From the NCBI GenBank assembly GCA_964247055.1, contig OZ176053.1, positions 10,664,001 through 10,728,000 on the forward strand: a stretch of DNA of 64,000 nucleotides. Reading direction: 5' to 3'. Made by a program: the position numbers and the translations under genes. Positions 36,815 to 48,527 of the stretch are shown here, piece after piece. The DNA is from Paragordius varius. Its lineage: Eukaryota; Nematomorpha. Within the stretch, counting starts at the first letter, position 1. Each line of letters starts with the position of its first letter. Under the pieces are notes generated by a model. It was given only the letters and a program-made list of their open reading frames with translations, was not told the origin of the DNA and made no database searches.

Positions 36815-37150
36815 TTAATATATAGTTTTTTTATAAACCACTTTATTTTGAACAACCTTACACCACATTTCGAACGCTGTCAATATTTCATCGTCTATTT
36901 TTCTGAAGAATATAACTCTACACAGGAAGACCATGTATATAAAACTTACCTTAATTTATAGTAAGTTCTTTACTTCACATTTTTTTTCAGCATATTCATT
37001 GCTGTCTTTATTAACGCTATAACCTTATGGGGGAAAGACCTTCATTTATACCTGGTAACTTACAAAAAGCCTTTCAATAACTACTTTTACCCTATAATTT
37101 ATCCTTTTCCAAATAAAAATTATCTTAGTCTATTAAGTATATTTGAAATC
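36815..37150 (-). CDS. Possible gene end with three consecutive tiny introns, unrecognised
   Basis: A chain of short minus-strand segments reads through in phase if introns of 20 bp (about 37,081-37,100), 28 bp (37,024-37,051) and 24 bp (36,950-36,973) are removed. The segments are a piece with FIWKRINYR, then AFCKLPG, exon 36974-37023 (YSVNKDSNEYAEKKCE), and exon 36815-36949 (contains FFRKIDDEILTAFEMWCKVV and ends at TAA). The donors are GTAAAAG, GTATAAA and GTAAAGA and all acceptors end in AAG. The 5' end is not found and the family is unknown. The intron sizes match those proven elsewhere in the window, which is the main support. Confidence 0.3.
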
Positions 37151-37554
37151 TACATTTTGATTTTAGATGGATAAGATGTTTTGACGACTATAAATATTAG
37201 GAATGTGTAAGAATTACGATATTTGAAACACGAGACATATATGCAAAAGAATGACGAATGGCTTTAATTTATTTGCTAAACTTTTGTTGAATGGGTGGGC
37301 ATAATACAGCGACTTATGAACAATTTGCTACGTTTTGAAATGTTTCTAAAATAAGAACAAATTAATCCACCTCATATAGAATCTAGCGTTTATAGGGATA
37401 TTTTCATCTATTTTTTTGAATAACAACATGTAATGCATAATTGAACCGGTTTTCAACCATACACATTTTTAAAATTTATTTTTTGTACTACATCCATGTT
37501 TTACCTATTTTGGGATATTTAAAGATGTTTTTTCGGTAAATTTCAAAGGTAATA

Positions 37555-39655
37555 CTTTTGCGCAAAAAATTTTAACATTTTTTTAATGAGATAGCTTATA
37601 ACCAGCGATTGATTTGCCGCAAAACGCCCTAGTTTTTGCAAGATGAAAATCGAAATTAGGAGTAATTAAGGATAATTAAAAAGATAATGATGAAACTTGA
37701 GATATTAAGATTTATTAACGTTTTCTCTGATATTAATAGCTTTAAATTATATTAGGGTTTTAATTAAAGATCAAAGAATCGTGTTTTTTTATAACATACT
37801 TAAAATATAAAAATTTTATAAAATTATATTATTATTTATTAGCTTAACTCGCTATTAAAATAATATTAATGCCACTCGAGTTTTTTGCATTTTCTGATAT
37901 TTACTATCATTTTAACAGTAAATCTGAAATGAAAATTCCTAAGAATTTAGTATAATCTGATTTATTATGATCATGCGCCCTTTTTATCAAATTTTACTAA
38001 AAAAAATTTTTTTGAAAATATACAACAAATACCATTTGTAATATATCATTCGAAAGAGTAATAAAATATCTATAAAATGCATACTAATATGTTTTACATC
38101 GATAGTTAATATTAGACATAGGAAGCGACAAACCCGCAAAGCGATAGCGTTTCTCTTAATTAATATATTTTAAAACTAATGGATGAAAATAGCTCAAACT
38201 TTATATAGATAACAATGAATATCCAAAAAAGATAACACAAAAAAGTTTTTTAGATTAAAACACTTATTTATTCCTTTTATATCATTCAAAACAGCCATTT
38301 TTTAATTTTTTGATTTTTACCATCACATCAATATTTATTATTTTTGAAAGGCTAATAATTTCAAAATTATAAAGACTAGAAATATATTCAAGGTATTATG
38401 ATCTTTTATAATCATTATTTAATTAATTTACGCTTATAACTATGCATTATAATATTAGGTAAAATAATTATGATAATAATAATTTTATTGAAAAAGCAAA
38501 CCAAAAACTTTTAAAAATATTTTTTAATTTTATACTAATGTAACCCTAATTATTATATAAAAATAATTTAAATGAGTTTGTCTGTGAAAATTTTGACTTA
38601 TTTAAGGGGTTGAAATTTTGATCACACAAACCCAAACTGTTACATCAGATTGATTTAAATGACTACCATTCGAAAGATTCAGTTTTTTGCGCTTTTCCGT
38701 ATAAATACATGGCTCTATATCTAAAATTAATTCCAAAAATTTCGAGTTTAATGTTAAATCGACAAAGATTTTCGATTAAAAGAAGTAAAATAATTCTTAG
38801 TGTTGGACCAATTTTTTTAAAAAATACTATTTATGTACATTACTGAAATACACTTTAAATTTACAATATGACGCTCAAAAAAGTAAAAATTTGTTGTCTA
38901 AATTAAAATTAAATATTATTTTTTTTTCATTTTTGTCATCTGGTTTATGAGTTTGTGATAAATTTACTGTTTTATTTTGGAAACCTACACGAGCGGGAGT
39001 TATACGAAGTATATAATATACATAATTTTTACAAGTAGTGAAATATCAACCAAAAATCCGTACAAATCCCAGTAACATGTTTGTTTTGACACACTTCGAC
39101 TTGTACGGATTTTTGGTGGATATTCCACTACTTGTTAATCCTATTGTATATATTTGTATACTTTACTCCCGCTCATGTAAGATTCCAAAATAAAACAATG
39201 AATTTACTATAAACTCATAAACTAGATGACAAAAAAATCAAAACATAACATTTTATTAATTTTATTTTAATTTTTACCGTATAAAATATGAATGTTAAGA
39301 TTTTAATAGTGACCTAATAAAATTAAAAAAATTGTTTTAACATAGTGTAAAATTTTTGTTTATTAATGTTAAAGAAACACGATTTTTTGATCTGAGTTTT
39401 AATCAAAGCTCTAATGTGATCTAAAGCTAGTTATAAATTGTAAATATCAGATACACAACAAATTTAATATCTCAAGTTTTATCATATTTTTTTAATTATC
39501 CCTAATTTCTTTTTTGCCCAATTTCGAATTTCAATCAACATCTCAAAAACTAGGGCGTCAACAAATATTTTGCGGGAAATCAAATTACTGGTTATAAGCT
39601 ATCTCATAAAAAAAATTTTGTTAAAAAAATTGACCCTCTTTTTTGCACAGAGTGT
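37555..39655. mobile_element. Palindromic element with an interrupted left arm, about 2.1 kb
   Basis: The outer arms pair: 37,590-37,800 (GAGATAGCTTATAACCAG, AAAACGCCCTAGTTTTTG) with 39,380-39,610 (CAAAAACTAGGGCG, CTGGTTATAAGCTATCTC). The inner arms pair around a centre near 39,085 (ATCCGTACAA against TTGTACGGAT; GAGCGGGAGT against ACTCCCGCTC). The right arm is continuous, but the left has about 1 kb of unpaired sequence (roughly 37,800-38,810), so something inserted there later or the right arm lost it. No coding frame. Confidence 0.65.
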
Positions 39656-39927
39656 TTGTAAGATTTGAATAATATTTTGTTTGATCAAATAGTCTCCTTT
39701 TCTTACACATTTTATTTGACCGAGTGTTATTTACCGTTTATGATTTAATTAAAATTTAATGAACTATCGTATTATAATAATATAAATAATTAGTCATATA
39801 TTATAAAAAATTTGAACAACGATATATGTAATGTCATACATATTAGTTAAACAAAATTAATTTATATTACTGGTGTAAAATTAATTAGAGCGTGCGCTTA
39901 AAATGGTAACAATTATTTTTTTATCGT
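39656..39927. other. Short spacer, nothing seen
   Basis: AT-rich DNA downstream of receptor D. Confidence 0.4.
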
Positions 39928-42574
39928 TCATAATGGGCTTATTTCTCTGGGTTTCTTCACTTTTAAAATAATCAAAGCCTTGTGGAAAAATGTTTTGTAA
40001 ACGTTGGCATCAAAATATATGGGTATAATGGTCGCATACAAAAAGTATACAAAATCAAACACCAGCAATCCATTCAGAAATTTGCGCAATCGTATCTTGC
40101 TTGTTCCAGAATTATAATCCTTGCTCAGACTTACAAAAAGTATATCGGGTATCATTCCAATGAAGTAATAAATTAACAAAACAATATTTGACTTGTAACT
40201 AGTTTCAAACTTTGCAGTAAAAGTCGGTGTTATCATATTACCCAGGATGGGTGTGGGCCTTTTCATGCTTGTAGGATGCTGACTGTTTTGCATGTTTTTC
40301 ATTAATAATATCGATTTTATACCAAATCCGAACACAAGTATTGGAGGTGTAAGAAGTAAAAAAGTTATCAGCGCCTTGAGATATATGGAATTCGATTGGC
40401 TTCGTGGTATGAAATAGTACCAAACTTCGTTTTTCTGAATACATTTGTGGATGCCTTTATTATGGTGTAACACGGTGTAAACCATAAGAACACACAAAAT
40501 TATGAAAACTGGAATAAAATTTATATATTTTTTTTTTCTTCCATTTTGATAACGCATAGGGTACACGATTGCAACATATCTATAATTAAAAGTGTTTTAT
40601 ACAAACAGAACAAATTTTTTTAGCATCTTTTGGAGTTTCCATTAATCAAAATTATCCTATTTAAGAGAAAAAAAAATTAGACTTCTATTCAAAGTAGCGG
40701 ATCCAATGAGCCCCTCCGAGTTTTATGTGCGGCCCTAAAAATTGGCAGGAACTAGAAAAAATTGCTATATTCTGTTTTTTTGATAATTATATACGAATCC
40801 CAAGCCATTTGTGTTAGACACCGGTACTCTAAAACGTTTAAAACTTGAATCTGCAGACAGTATGGTCCATGTATCGGAATATGCACGATTATTGGTGTAA
40901 TCAGACTTTTTACAATTTTAATTTGTTTTTTAGGATACATCGTGCGTTCCTTAAATATCTGAAAACGAGCTATCTCAAAGATCGTTTGATTTGCTTGGAA
41001 GATATACCATTAGTATTAGCAAAGAGAAACTTCTTTTTTAACGATTAAGTTTTGATCTTTGAAATTAACCCTGATATCTTTTATATATCGAACTTATTAT
41101 AATTTAAAGAGATTCAGTTTTCTACATAAAAACATTTGTCTGCATCTTTGTTATAATTTGTTATTGTTGAATAATTAGAGGCGAATATTTCGAAAGACTT
41201 TAATAAAAAGGTTTTATATTTAACAATTTAGAGAAAGACCATTTTATTATATATGTTCTTGTACTTAAATTAATTGATGATTTTCAGAAATGGCAATCAA
41301 AAATTCAAGAATGTTTATAAATTATATTAATTTGGTTTTTTAATCAAAATGCAATTGTTAAATATAGAGTCTCATAAAAGTGACTGGATCCTTACATATT
41401 GAAAAACCTTTATTATGAAACAAACTCATTACCCTTCATTTTTTGTAGACGATTACATTTTGGGGCACCCAGAGCTTAATCTTTTAAATAAAATACCGTT
41501 TGGTTAAATTTTAAACATTATTTTCTTTGATAGAAAAGTTATATATACCATTTACAATTCAAATTCACCCTTGAATATTTGAAATTTACCCTCGAACAGT
41601 TCTAATTCACCCTTGAAAAATTGAAAGTCACCCTGAAAATAAATTATGTGTTTTCGGGCTTAAATAATTTATTATTAATATGCAATATATCTTTATGCCT
41701 TAGTTCATAATTTTTTCAGTATTTAATCTTTTTTTTAAAAAATATAGAAATTATAGATATTTAAATCTTAAACACATAATTTATTTGAGGGTGATTCGAA
41801 TTGTTCAAGGGTGATTTTGAATTGTTCAAGGGTGAATTCGAAACGTAAATGGTATATTACAATTTAACTTCAAACGTTCAAAATCGGGATAGCTCAAAAC
41901 CTGATTGAATAGATTTTAATATCACTTAATATAAAAAACATGTTGGTAAAATGTAGTATAAACCCTTCTCAAGTTAATTATTTACAGTTTTTAACCATTA
42001 CATACATTAATTAGCCTGTTGTATCGGCTTTAAAATCCAATGAATAAAAATGACGACACAAAGTTTTGAATGATTTAAAAGTTTTCAAATAAAGTGTTAA
42101 TATAAACCTCACTATTACTAATAGGGCAAAGCAATAATTTTGACTCACGTATGCAGTTTTTCTGACCGTGGCATTCATAATAGTTAACACCAAATGATAA
42201 TAAGAATTATTCGCCATAAAACTGAAATAAAATGGAAAGTTATTTTCTAGCCTAGATACGACAAGGATGATGATTATAAGATTGAGAATTGAAATATAAA
42301 TCCAAATCACGTATGTTGGTCTTTCCCAAATATCTTTTATATTCGTTATGAATATGACAAGGAATGCCGCATTCAAGCATAATCCACAGAAGCATAAAAA
42401 TTTTATGACAATAATTATAAGTAGAAAATAGTTTTCGTTTATATCGGATGAGGGACATTGTTTTATCATATTATTTGATAATATAGAAATTTGGACAGAT
42501 GCCTGCGAAAAATTTAAACTTAGTTCTAACTGACGTATAATTTGTGTAGTATTAAAGTTAGAATCAAGAGTCAT
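39928..42574 (-). CDS. Rhodopsin-like seven-helix receptor, paralogue D
   Basis: Exons 42108-42574 and 39928-40579, with a 1528-bp intron carrying a Foldback-like MITE; 372 residues. The N-terminus has NTT and NFS glycosylation sites. TM1 contains FLCFCGLCLNAAFLVIF, followed by the family loop NIKDIWERPTYVIWIYISIL. TM3 runs into VRYVAIVYPMRYQNGRKK across the intron. ECL2 has IHKCIQKNEVWYYFIPRSQS, TM6 is VLLIYYFIGMIPDILFV, and TM7 is YATIIPIYFDANVYKTFF with tail VKKPREISPL. The conserved basic stretch after TM3 (YQNGRKKK) is shared with B and C but not A, so A branched off first. Confidence 0.88.
40690..41045 (+). other. Coding-like relic in receptor D intron, unrecognised
   Basis: Overlapping plus-strand frames read like protein, for example NPKPFVLDTGTLKRLKLE in one and IHRAFLKYLKTSYLKDRL in another, with a GC-richer start. 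It may be a decayed transposon or a retained gene fragment. I do not recognise it. Confidence 0.2.
41543..41857. mobile_element. Foldback-like MITE, family F1 copy
   Basis: The ends TATACCATTTACAATTC and ACGTAAATGGTATA are inverted. Each arm holds several copies of a roughly 20-bp unit (ATTCACCCTTGAACAATT in the left arm, its complement in the right), then ATAAATTATGTGTTT and the complement. About 310 bp, no coding frame. A second copy is at 54.04 kb. Confidence 0.8.
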
Positions 42575-42887
42575 TTGCGGAAATTTGGCAAATCAATTAC
42601 AAATGTGTGATAATTAAATATCGGCATCTAATTCTAGATTAATAATTAAATATTAATTAATTTTCTATAAATGATATGTCAACATATTTGCCAACCAATT
42701 ATTTTATATATTTTGTTGTTTTACCTTTAATGTAGGTATTTTACAAAATTGGAAATACTTAAAATCATGTCCTTTGATTAATTAATGCGAATATACCCGT
42801 TACATTAGCTTATCAAACTGTTGATGAAAATTGGTAATAAAAATATATTCTGCTTTATATACAAAATGCACAAAATCACTTTTCATA
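42575..42887. other. Upstream of receptor D, nothing seen
   Basis: AT-rich; the receptor promoter presumably lies here. Confidence 0.35.
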
Positions 42888-43640
42888 AAAAATATCCTGA
42901 TTAAAAATATATTTTGATTGTGAATTGTTATCATCTTCGCTATGCTGCTTTTGGTTTTGGGGTTTACGAGTCATTTTTATCGGAAAATCGAACAAAATTA
43001 GCTCACATTAAAAATTTTAAAGTTGAAAGTTACAAAAATATTTGTTAAAATTATACAATATTTAAAAAGCAAAACAATATTTACATAAAATTTTAATTTT
43101 TAGATGCAAGCTCCGAAAGTCTCAAATTTTGGACTCCATAACTATGGACTGGTTTTATAAAAAAAACATAAATACACTGATATTACGCGATTAATATTTA
43201 ATATATACTAAATTATAAATTTAAAAAAGGTTACTTAAAATATAAGTATTAACAAAATTTTGCTTAAGCGAGATTTATGATATTTTGGAGATGTTAATGT
43301 AGTATTATAACATCTTTATTTGATAATGCTAAAAATTTATATCTCCTCATAATTTTAGATGATAGATTCGTTAACTTTTCATACAATTTATATTTGAACT
43401 TAATTTAAAAATTGTTTAAATCAAAATTTGGATGTGATGGAAATGTTTACCGATTAAGTGTATTATCATAGGGGATTTTATACGTTATCATTAACCAAAT
43501 TTCATAAAATGCGTTTCAATAAATATTCCCCAAATTTATAAAGGAAGTATGCATTTTTTAGACATTTTGCTGTCATAAGTTAAATATTATGATGACTCAA
43601 TTTTAGCTCAATTATATTAGCAGATTTTTTATTTCAGACA
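42888..43640 (+). mobile_element. Palindromic family P1, one-armed partial copy
   Basis: It has the outer block (ATCCTGATTAAAA, then TGCTTTTGGTTTTGGGG) and, at matching distance, the inner block TAGATGCAAGCTCCGAAAGT at about 43,103, in the same order and spacing as the left arm at 22.2 kb. The second arm was not found before the next element begins at 43.75 kb. Right boundary approximate. Confidence 0.55.
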
Positions 43641-43767
43641 TTCAGTAATCATTAATTTTATATCATGATTGTATTGTTTTTAATATATTTTATAATATAA
43701 AATATATAAAAAATATTTTCTTTGTTTTTAGATTAAACCAATAGCGTTCGATATATACCATTTCCCA

Positions 43768-43988
43768 GTCTAAATAAACGTTTTCCCAGTCAATCGAAAC
43801 ATTTTCCCAATCAATCGAAACATTTTCCCAATCAATCGAAACGTTTTCCCAGTCAATCGAAACGTTTTCCCAGTCAATCGAAACATTTTCCCAGTCAATC
43901 GAAACGTTTTCCCAGTCAATAGAAACATTTTCCCAGTCAATAAAAACATTTTCCCAATCAATAAAAACGTTTTCCCAGTCAATAAAAA
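43768..43988 (-). repeat. Left-arm array of 21-bp units
   Basis: Eleven units, minus orientation. Variants differ at a few positions (GTTTTTATTGAC against GTTTCGATTGAC) in the order three of the first kind, seven of the second, one terminal variant. Confidence 0.9.
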
Positions 43989-44356
43989 CGGTTTTATTTT
44001 TGATGATAAATATCAAAACAAGACATAAAAATAACTTTCAACCATTATCAGCGTAATATTAGGATTATTTTTTTATAAAAAAACAATTATTGAATGACAA
44101 TTTTTCCAATTATATTCCAGTGCACAATCATTAATGACTTATTCTTTAAAAATTATATTTTTGGAATTTGAGATGTTTTAAGATAATATTTTTTGATTTA
44201 TTAATAGTTCGCATTAATATTTGCCGAACGCGTCAAAACAGTTTCTAAACTTTTCAAGTTTTTCCATAAAAGTACCGGAAAAAATATTTAAACAAAAAAT
44301 TTTTTCGGTAAAAATGTTTTTGATTAAAAAAAATTTAATAAAAAGATATTAGAAAA

Positions 44357-44632
44357 CAGGGGTGTCTAACCAAATGGCTTTGCTGGCCGCATCTCAAAAA
44401 GCACAGCGTTCCGCATTTGATATATTTCATTAATAATTTTTCGATTAGACATAAGACTGTAAAATACAAAAATATAACATTTAAATTTGTTACCAATTTA
44501 ATAGACTCATTCAGAATAATTGAGTAAGAAGTATGAATATTACTAAGATTTTGTGTGCATATTTTTGCATATGGATTTCCAATTTCGCGGTCCGCACAAA
44601 GATACTCGGCAGGCCGAGTTGGGCACCCGATG
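44357..44632. mobile_element. hAT-type MITE inserted at the centre of the F2 element
   Basis: The left end CAGGGGTGTCTAACC and the right side GCCGAGTTGGGCACCCGATG (inverted it resembles CAGGGGTGCCCAACTC) are typical of hAT termini. About 275 bp and GC-richer than its host. The 8-bp duplication is no longer clear, so it is older or decayed. Confidence 0.65.
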
Positions 44633-44974
44633 AAATGATAAATATTATAAAATTAAGGTAAAATTTATGTTTAAGATCCAATATGAAGTGTTAAATGACC
44701 TTTGAGATAAAAATGGTATATTATTTTTAATATTTCATCCGTAAATATAGATTTTGTAAGTTAGCCGCAAATAATGCGAAAACATCTTAAATTCCAAAAA
44801 TATGATTTTTAAAGAATAAATCATTAATGATTGTGCACTGGAATATAATTGAAAAAATTGTCATTCAATAATTGTGTTTTTATAAAAATTAATATCCTAA
44901 TATTACGCTGATAATGGTTGAAAGTTATTTTTGTGTCTTGTTTTGATATTTATCATCAAAAATAAAACCGTTTT

Positions 44975-45190
44975 TATTGACTGGGAAAACGTTTTTATTG
45001 ATTGGGAATATGTTTTTATTGACTGGGAAAATGTTTCTATTGACTGGGAAAACGTTTCGATTGACTGGGAAAATGTTTCGATTGACTGGGAAAACGTTTC
45101 GATTGACTGGGAAAACGTTTCGATTGACTGGGAAAATGTTTCGATTGATTGGGAAAATGTTTCGATTGACTGGGAAAACGTTTATTTAGA
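44975..45190 (+). repeat. Right-arm array of 21-bp units
   Basis: Eleven units in plus orientation, mirror image of the left-arm array with the same order of variants and only rare single differences. Confidence 0.9.
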
Positions 45191-45206
45191 CTGGGAAATG
45201 GTATAT

Positions 45207-45708
45207 TGTACAATTTTCTTTGGTATGGAGATTTTATCACAAAAGTGGAGATGACTTTTTCAAATAACTGAGAAACCATGTGCTTTTTTGATCAGAGTAT
45301 AAAGGAAAAATATTATACAATAACAACACGCCATCCTTTAGATTTAGTGGCTGTATATTATATATATTGACGGGAGATTTGTTAATCTATCGTTTTGTGC
45401 CCTTATTTTAATAAAAATACTCCAACTTTTTTTCATTTGAATCCATTTAAATATTTTGCGTTTTTAAAATATTGATGCACCAAAATAAAAAAACATACAA
45501 AATGATTTAGACAACAGAATGCCTGAGCTAAATACTGCTCATTATGTTTCTTCTGTCCCAATTAGTGCTCAATGTATTTATAAAAAATGAATTTTTTCCC
45601 GTACTAAAAAATATGATAACTTCCTAGAATAATTTGAAAAAATGGCGCTCAAATATCTCAAAATTTTTTACTTAATAAAATTTAGCTAATTAGCTGATTT
45701 TAATTTTT
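45207..45708. other. Spacer, nothing seen
   Basis: AT-rich sequence between two mobile elements. Confidence 0.4.
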
Positions 45709-46676
45709 TTAACACTTCCTTACCTATTTGTAATAGTGCACATATTGGGGTTTTTATGTCCCAGAGCTAATTTTGTAAATACTACAGTTTTGAAAGTTAT
45801 TTTTGTTAAAATTATAATATTAAACATTGTTGTCATCGATTATTAGATAAAAATTATATTTTTTAGTTTGGTGACTTCTACAGCCTAAAATTTGGACAGA
45901 TCCAAAACACTATTGAAACGAACAGCTGATATTAAAATTATTATTTACATATAACCAACCATAAAATACATTTTTTTGCCTATTGCATTATCAATTTAAA
46001 CAAATTGTAGGAAAAAAATACTGGCGAAAAATTTAAGATGGGATTTTTTAGTCTTCATTTTTTTAAAATTTTTTTGTATAATGCGCCTAAAAAGCTAAAG
46101 AAAATATTTTCGAATTCGGCTTAAACCCTTATAATTTTTAACACTCCATTACTTTTTGGGGTAATATTATATCTCAGAACGATATAAAATTTAAATATTT
46201 AAAAGATAATAAAATATGCTTTCTTGAGCCTTTTAGGCGCGCATTATATTTATAAAATTGTAAAAAAACTATCATTTTAAATTTTTTCCCGCCATTTTTT
46301 TCGATATTTTTTTAAAAACTCTAATACACAAATAATTGTATATGGGTGGAAAATATAATAAACTATTAAAAGCTTTCAGGTTATTCCAGCAAAAAGTTGA
46401 TATATTTTGAATATCATCTGTTCGTTTGATTCTGGTTTTGGAGTACCTAGTTACAGCATTTTGCATAAAAATTAAAATTAAATATACCAGTTTTTTAGCG
46501 ATAAATCCCAAAAAATGTGCATTGGGGGATTTCGTTTGCAAATATATGACTTGTATATAAAGAACTTTAATTATTTAGGATGGGCCAAATATGCTTTTAT
46601 AGAGGCTCATATTCAAAAAGTAGATAATTATCTCAAAAGATATTGTATAATCTACGAAAAACTGGGGCTTAATTAA
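45709..46676. mobile_element. TTAA-MITE family 2 cluster (palindromic)
   Basis: Begins TTAACACTTCCTTACC at 45,709. Sequence of the left half (CAGAGCTAATTTTGTAAATA, ACGAACAGCTGATATT, AATGCGCCTAAAAAGC) recurs in the 58.4 kb copy. The right half contains partial complements (GCCTTTTAGGCGCGCATTAT, CATCTGTTCGTTTGATT) and an internal TTAACACTCCATTAC start near 46,138, so this is a palindrome or two copies in tandem. It ends near the TTAA where the next MITE starts. The 89-codon minus-strand frame inside is not a gene. Confidence 0.55.
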
Positions 46677-46810
46677 CACTTGGATTCAACACATTCATTT
46701 GTCCTTCGATTCAAATTGGGGTAGTTGGATACCCCAGGCCTTTGCAAAGCAAAAAATTTACTTAACACCTCTTGTTTTTAAGTTCTATCGCTTATTTTAT
46801 ATTTATTAAT
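46673..46810 (-). mobile_element. TTAA-MITE family 1, partial copy
   Basis: Long end TTAACACTTGGATTCAACAC followed by TTCGATTCAAATTGGGG and ATACCCCAGGC. The remaining interior is not recognisable, so it is truncated. Confidence 0.6.
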
Positions 46811-47128
46811 GCCTAATTAAAAAATACAACAGGAAAATTACATTTTAATTCAAGTCTCTACATGCTTCAGACAATTGATTTACAAATATCTATTATTTAT
46901 GTTTAGCGTCGCCATAACATAAAGAAAAAATCTTTAAAGGTAAGTTTTTAATTTATAGGCTTATAAAGACATATACTTGAATATCCTTATGTAAGATATT
47001 ATACAGTTATTAAATCTCGAAAAGCAACTATAAAATTAGTCATATAAATTTTGTAAAGAGATTTGCTTAAATTGAAAACATTCATACATTCTGAAGTAAA
47101 TTTTACATTTAGGTTTACTATAATAGTA

Positions 47129-47632
47129 TTAACACTTCGATTCAAATTGGGGTATCTAAATACCCCAGGCTAAATATGAGTTAGGATTTTTAAAAAACTA
47201 ATGAAGGAAACGGTGGCAATTTAAATTTATGCTTCTATCCTAATAAAAATTATATAAATATGCCAAAAAATCTTAATAAAATTTTGCTTTGAAAAAAAAA
47301 GTTCCATGTCAAACTACTTCGCCGCCATTTTTATTAAAATTTTTTTGCAAAATATCGTCTTCATGTAATTTTAAAGGTAAAATTAAAGCTAATTTTTTAT
47401 TTAAATTACATCTAACATTGATAGAAATAGAAAAAGCGGTTTATTTTGTAATTTTTTAATTTTGCTATATCACACATGTCACCTTTCGGTTTTAGCTTAA
47501 AATAGGTAATATCAAATATTTTTGAATAGAATTTTTTATATATTTCGGTTTATTAATGATATATACTGGGGTATCTAACTATCCCAATTTGAATCGAAGG
47601 ACTAAAATGAGTGTGTTGTATCCAAGTTTTAA
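47129..47632 (+). mobile_element. TTAA-MITE family 1, full copy
   Basis: 504 bp with TTAA at both ends. The short end AACACTTCGATTCAAATTGG has a small internal hairpin, GGGGTATCTAAATACCCC. The long end is CGAAGGACTAAAATGAGTG with GTTGTATCCAAG. One of the two best reference copies of the family. Confidence 0.85.
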
Positions 47633-48527
47633 TATCATGACAGTAACAGAATCATATACACCAAGATGGTTATGTCAACAGGTGATCAAAATTTATATAA
47701 ATCGTGATCTCCCAGAATAGTTCTACCGAATAATTTTATATTTGATGCTTTATATCTAATCATGTATTTTTATTTATTCTACGTAAAAATAAATCAAAAC
47801 TTGCTTTTTACCTTCTAGAAGTAAATCGTTTATTATTAAATCAGTGAAACTTACCGCGGCCCGGGCACCTCTATTTTAATGCCAATTATTAGATTATTTT
47901 TTTTTGATTGTTTAAAAAATAAAGCTAATTTCTCATTTTTAAACCCTTCAAAATTTATCTGGTTTAATAGGTATTTCGTTAAATCTAATCCAAGTATTTA
48001 ATTTCCTAAAGCGATCTTGTTTTGTCTCAGCTTGCATCAAGGCACATTAAAATAAAAATTATATTTAATGAGATTTGTCAAGAAGGATAATCACAACGGA
48101 TTCCGATTTAGCATTGATCGCTAAATATAATATAAAAAAAACTTATTTCCAAATAATTTATTTAGATTATTTTCATAGTTTGTGCAAACAATTTAAGAGG
48201 ATCGCAATAAATAATTGTTTATCTGTTGACATGTTTGACAAAATATTACAGATTTTTTGTGAACAGATCTTACACGCAAATAGCACCTTGTAGAATATAT
48301 AAGTATATATACCTTTTTGGCACATTAATATTATTGTAAACCGTTATAAAGCCGAAAAAGATTATTTAAGGGACCATGTATGATTTGGGCAAGCCCATAG
48401 CAATCAAGATACCTAAATTTGTATATAGATAATATACCTAAAAAGGCATCAAAGTCTTCTATGTTCAAATTAATCTAGTTTTACGATTTTCATAATCAAA
48501 TTTTTTACGTCATAGGTTATGATAGAA
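47633..48527. other. Intergenic with weak coding-like frames
   Basis: A plus-strand frame from about 48,075 to 48,293 (contains YFHSLCKQFKRIAINNCLSV) and a 29-codon minus frame at about 47,950-48,039 (contains AETKQDRFRKLNTWIRF) look partly protein-like. Neither has a supported structure or family. Confidence 0.25.

Larger units (their letters stand above)
43754..45206. mobile_element. Foldback-like element with 21-bp repeat arrays in its arms, family F2
   Basis: About 1.45 kb. The ends TATACCATTTCCCAGTC and GACTGGGAAATGGTATA are inverted. Each arm opens with eleven 21-bp units (unit TTGACTGGGAAAACGTTTC), followed by a roughly 200-bp paired stretch (AGCGTAATATTAGGAT, TGCACAATCATTAATGA). The order of unit variants is the same in both arms. 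The centre is unpaired and holds a hAT MITE. The long frames of repeating IDWENV across the arrays are a by-product of the 21-bp period, not a gene. Confidence 0.88.

Noticed and set aside
40752-40940. Minus-strand 62-codon frame in the receptor D intron
   Set aside because: No splice context and overlaps a better, though still unrecognised, plus-strand relic.
43690-45254. Long frames of repeating FIDWENV on both strands, resembling a repetitive protein
   Set aside because: They follow from a 21-bp repeat unit (a multiple of three) in the arms of a palindromic element; both arms give the same frame and no gene signals surround them.
46272-46541. 89-codon minus-strand frame
   Set aside because: Inside a TTAA-MITE palindrome, no conservation of frame between the copies.
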